A DNA stretch of 64,000 nt from Paenibacillus contaminans. Lineage in GTDB: Bacteria; Bacillota; Bacilli; Paenibacillales; NBRC-103111. The translations under genes were made by a program, and so were the position numbers. The notes beneath the pieces are model-generated. The model did no database searches. It was not told the DNA's origin and worked only from the letters and a program-made list of their open reading frames with translations. Below are positions 61,817 to 64,000 of the stretch, piece after piece (within the stretch, counting starts at the first letter, position 1; each line of letters opens with the position of its first letter). Where the stretch lies: NCBI RefSeq assembly GCF_003285015.1, contig NZ_QMFB01000006.1, positions 248,001 through 312,000 of the forward strand. Reading direction: 5' to 3'.

Positions 61817-62860
61817 ATGTACAAGCGAATGGCGGTCGAAAGCTTCCAGGTCGAGACGCTGGAGGCGGGGATTAAGCAAAGTTATGTACTTACGCTGGAT
61901 GATGCTGCAGCGGCGCAGTCTGAGGATGCAGCGAACGCCGGCAGCGGACGGGAAGCTTGCATTCCCGTTCATGCGGTAAAAGGCAAAGAGCCCGGTCCTA
62001 CACTGCTCGTTCTTGCCGCCGTTCACGGCGATGAATACGAAGGCGTGCAGACGATCATCGAGCTTTGCCGCGATATGCAGCCCGGGGATATTCGCGGAAC
62101 GCTGCTGATGGTCCCGGTGACCAACGTGCTGTCGTACTACGGAGAAACCCGCACGACACCTGAGGACGGCTGCAATCTGGCGCGGGAATTTCCCGGCCTG
62201 CCGGACGGGTCCATAACGCAGCAGCTTGCGTGGCACTTGAAGCGGAAGCTTATTAGCAAAGCGGACTTCTTGCTCGATCTGCACAGCGGCGGAACGAATT
62301 ATGCGGTACCGGAGCTCATCGGTTATTACCATAACGACGCCAGCGAGGTCGGGAGAAAATCGCGCGCCGCGGCGGAAGCGTTCGGTATGGAGGTGCTCTG
62401 GGCGCATCCGGAAATCGCGCCGGGACGCACCGTTTCGGCGGCGGTCGAATGCGGCGTTCCGTTCCTCTACACCGAAGCGTTCGGCGGCCGCCGTATCCGG
62501 CCGGAGGAGCAGCTTCGTTTTCGCGGAGGGGCATTGCGCCTTATGCGGCATCTCCGCATGCTGCTGGAGCCGGAGCGCTGGATTCAAGGAGAAGCGCCGC
62601 CGATCCGCTACCGGCTTTCAGGCGACGGAAATTTCGACCTGTCGATCAACTCGGCGGTCGAAGGTTTTTTCATCCCGGATGTCCGGCTGCTGGATCGCGT
62701 ATCCGCCGGCGACCGGATCGGCGCCATCTACGATTGGTTCGGCGAGCTGCTTGAACCGTTCCATGCGCCGGAGGACGGCATCGTAGTCGGCATTACCGGA
62801 ACGCCTTATATTCGAGCCGGCAGCTACGTGTATATGCTGACGAAGGTGATGGAAGGTTAG
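61817..62860 (+). CDS. succinylglutamate desuccinylase/aspartoacylase-family deacylase (M14-like)
   Basis: 347 residues from ATG 61817, with GGGGGAG before it; the GTG at 61808 is in frame but too near that site. The zinc motif is HGDEYEG (His70, Glu73), and the third ligand is in LLDLHSGG (about residue 154). The substrate-binding Asn-Arg pair appears as CNLAREFPG (about 119). A C-terminal beta domain (about 280-345) fits the family. These enzymes remove acyl groups from N-acyl amino acids or similar amides. It ends the cluster before a strong terminator and may release the amino compound used by the PLP enzyme. Confidence 0.88.
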   Translation: MYKRMAVESFQVETLEAGIKQSYVLTLDDAAAAQSEDAANAGSGREACIPVHAVKGKEPGPTLLVLAAVHGDEYEGVQTIIELCRDMQPGDIRGTLLMVPVTNVLSYYGETRTTPEDGCNLAREFPGLPDGSITQQLAWHLKRKLISKADFLLDLHSGGTNYAVPELIGYYHNDASEVGRKSRAAAEAFGMEVLWAHPEIAPGRTVSAAVECGVPFLYTEAFGGRRIRPEEQLRFRGGALRLMRHLRMLLEPERWIQGEAPPIRYRLSGDGNFDLSINSAVEGFFIPDVRLLDRVSAGDRIGAIYDWFGELLEPFHAPEDGIVVGITGTPYIRAGSYVYMLTKVMEG

Positions 62861-62900
62861 ACTTGTTGTGTCTTGCAATAGCTTCATGATACACGGAGAG

Positions 62901-62936
62901 AAAGCACGGTTTCCCTTTGGAAGCTGTGCTTTTTTT
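62901..62936 (+). terminator. terminator after the deacylase gene
   Basis: A 14-bp stem (62901-62914 with 62919-62932, including two G-U pairs), a CTTT loop and a run of T. It closes the PLP/aldolase/deacylase cluster. Confidence 0.9.
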
Positions 62937-63097
62937 GCGTTCGGTCGTACTATCGCTTCATTACAGCGGATCAGGCCTAATTGCCGCGAGGACGGATGTT
63001 TCCAATGATGAAGTGTTGGCGGCGCTTGATTAATAATCTCCCGTTTGGAATCAAAGCGGTTCCGGTTAAGATCTTCCATAAGTGGATGGCCATCGAG

Positions 63098-63113
63098 TGT
63101 GATAATTATCACA
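63098..63113. promoter_or_regulatory. CRP/FNR-type binding site before the chemoreceptor gene
   Basis: TGTGATAATTATCACA, a perfect 16-bp palindrome that fits TGTGA-N6-TCACA. Its centre is about 41.5 bases before the start expected from a TAGGAT -10 at 63135-63140, the classic activator position. The rest of the gap 62937-63185 shows no gene. Confidence 0.6.
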
Positions 63114-63185
63114 GTACCAAACTCACATGTCCTGTAGGATATTGGTAGGATAATCTATCGAAATCGCATAGGAGTGTGGGCGGAT

Positions 63186-64000
63186 ATGACATTCGGTATC
63201 GTCAAAAAGCTGGTGGCCGGCATTGTCGGGGTATCGTTGACTACGTACGGCTGCAGCGCGTTTTTTATTTTCGTATTGAAAGACCGGCTTGCGCCGGCTA
63301 TGCCGCAATGGCTGTATATTACTTTGGTATTAGCCGCAGGCGTTTTCTGGAGCGGATTCCTCGGTTGGCTGGCCGCCCGCTGGCTGATCCGCCCGCTTTT
63401 GCAATTGACCGATGCCGTCAATGAAGCGTCCACAGGCAACCTGCGTACGACGATTCCGACGCCGAGTTCCACCGACGAAATCGCTGCCTTAAGCGTATCG
63501 GTGCGTAAAATGATGGACAGCTTGCGCCTCATCGTCAGCGAAATTTCGAATACGGCTTCTTTGGCCAATCAAAGCGCTTCATCATTAAACGGCGTGATCA
63601 ACGATGCAGCAGGGCAGATCGAGTCGATCTCGAGGACGGCGGAATCGATTTCGGACGGCGCGGAACATCAGTCCGCCTCGGCCGACGGGACGCTGCAGTC
63701 TGTCGAGCGGATGACGATTGCGGCGGGCGACGTTCGTACGAAAGCGGAGCATGCGCTGCAGCTGTCGCACGGAACGGTACATACGATCGAGCAGAGCGGC
63801 GAAACCGTGCGTTCGCTTGTAGTCGGCATCAATAAGCTGACGGCGTCGAGCAGCGAATCGATCGGGCTCGTCAAGCAGCTTGACGAAAGCGCGCGTGAAA
63901 TCGGCAGCATTTCGCGGATGGTCGGGGAAATTGCGGATCAAACGCAGCTGCTTGCCTTAAATGCATCCATCGAGGCGGCAAGGGCAGGCGAGCATGGGCT
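63186..64000 (+). CDS. methyl-accepting chemotaxis protein, 3' end cut by window edge
   Basis: 271 codons are visible from ATG 63186 (TAGGAGTG before it), and the frame stays open to the window edge. Two N-terminal helices (about 10-32 and 40-66) are separated by only a few residues, so there is no extracellular sensor domain. A HAMP domain (about 60-115) and the start of the coiled-coil signalling domain follow, ending in IADQTQLLALNASIEAARAG just before the conserved hairpin tip. Such short receptors sense cytoplasmic or membrane signals, such as energy state. The FNR-type site upstream would fit an oxygen-linked control. Confidence 0.92.
   Translation, partial: MTFGIVKKLVAGIVGVSLTTYGCSAFFIFVLKDRLAPAMPQWLYITLVLAAGVFWSGFLGWLAARWLIRPLLQLTDAVNEASTGNLRTTIPTPSSTDEIAALSVSVRKMMDSLRLIVSEISNTASLANQSASSLNGVINDAAGQIESISRTAESISDGAEHQSASADGTLQSVERMTIAAGDVRTKAEHALQLSHGTVHTIEQSGETVRSLVVGINKLTASSSESIGLVKQLDESAREIGSISRMVGEIADQTQLLALNASIEAARAGEHG

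Overview
The window looks like chromosomal DNA from a member of the Paenibacillaceae (Paenibacillus or Cohnella type). The evidence is: lipoprotein binding proteins with LplB/YtcP-type permeases, membrane-spanning AraC regulators, an S-layer-homology (SLH) surface enzyme, a quinol oxidase of the Firmicute/CyoB type, strong Shine-Dalgarno sequences and frequent TTG/GTG starts. All genes but one read on the plus strand. No rRNA, tRNA, CRISPR array, transposase or integrase was seen.

Region 1 (1-20243) is a long carbohydrate operon. It starts inside a binding-protein gene and holds four ABC permeases. Two large membrane-anchored proteins sit between the permease pairs: an NHL-TPR-Yip1 fusion and a DUF5696 protein. 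Behind them are a sugar isomerase/epimerase, a Gfo/Idh/MocA oxidoreductase and two cytoplasmic glycosidase-like enzymes (six-hairpin type and GH106-like). A Tat-exported beta-helix protein and an SGNH esterase follow. The likely theme is capture, import and stepwise breakdown of an acylated oligosaccharide.

Region 2 (20309-24928) is a respiratory module: a small orphan membrane protein followed by qoxABCD, encoding a quinol-type haem-copper oxidase without a CuA site. Region 3 (24929-25779) is a long non-coding gap with a duplicated hairpin motif and a MITE-like inverted repeat. Region 4 (25780-34154) holds a 1547-residue SLH surface protein, a GH38 alpha-mannosidase and a nitrilase-family amidase. 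It ends at a 22-bp bidirectional terminator shared with the convergent AraC regulator. Region 5 (34153-40430) is that regulator and a divergent binding protein/permease set.

Region 6 (40560-55817) is probably a LacI-family regulon for amino-sugar-containing glycans. It includes a Gfo/Idh/MocA protein with a four-cysteine insert, NagB, a second binding protein/permease set, a second GH106-like hydrolase, a large esterase, a second beta-helix protein, the LacI regulator and NagA. Copies of one palindrome, close to TAGAAATCGATTACTA, precede the separate transcription units. Region 7 (55986-62936) has two FCD-type GntR regulators in front of a PLP lyase, an oxidoreductase, a metallo-beta-lactamase-fold hydrolase, a DapA-family aldolase with a non-standard active-site loop and an M14-type deacylase. 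I do not recognise this pathway. The window ends inside a chemoreceptor gene preceded by a perfect CRP/FNR-type palindrome.

Three ABC import systems (eight permeases) occur with no ATPase gene, so all probably use a shared MsmX-type ATPase encoded elsewhere. Functions are inferred from motifs read by eye; no database search was run.
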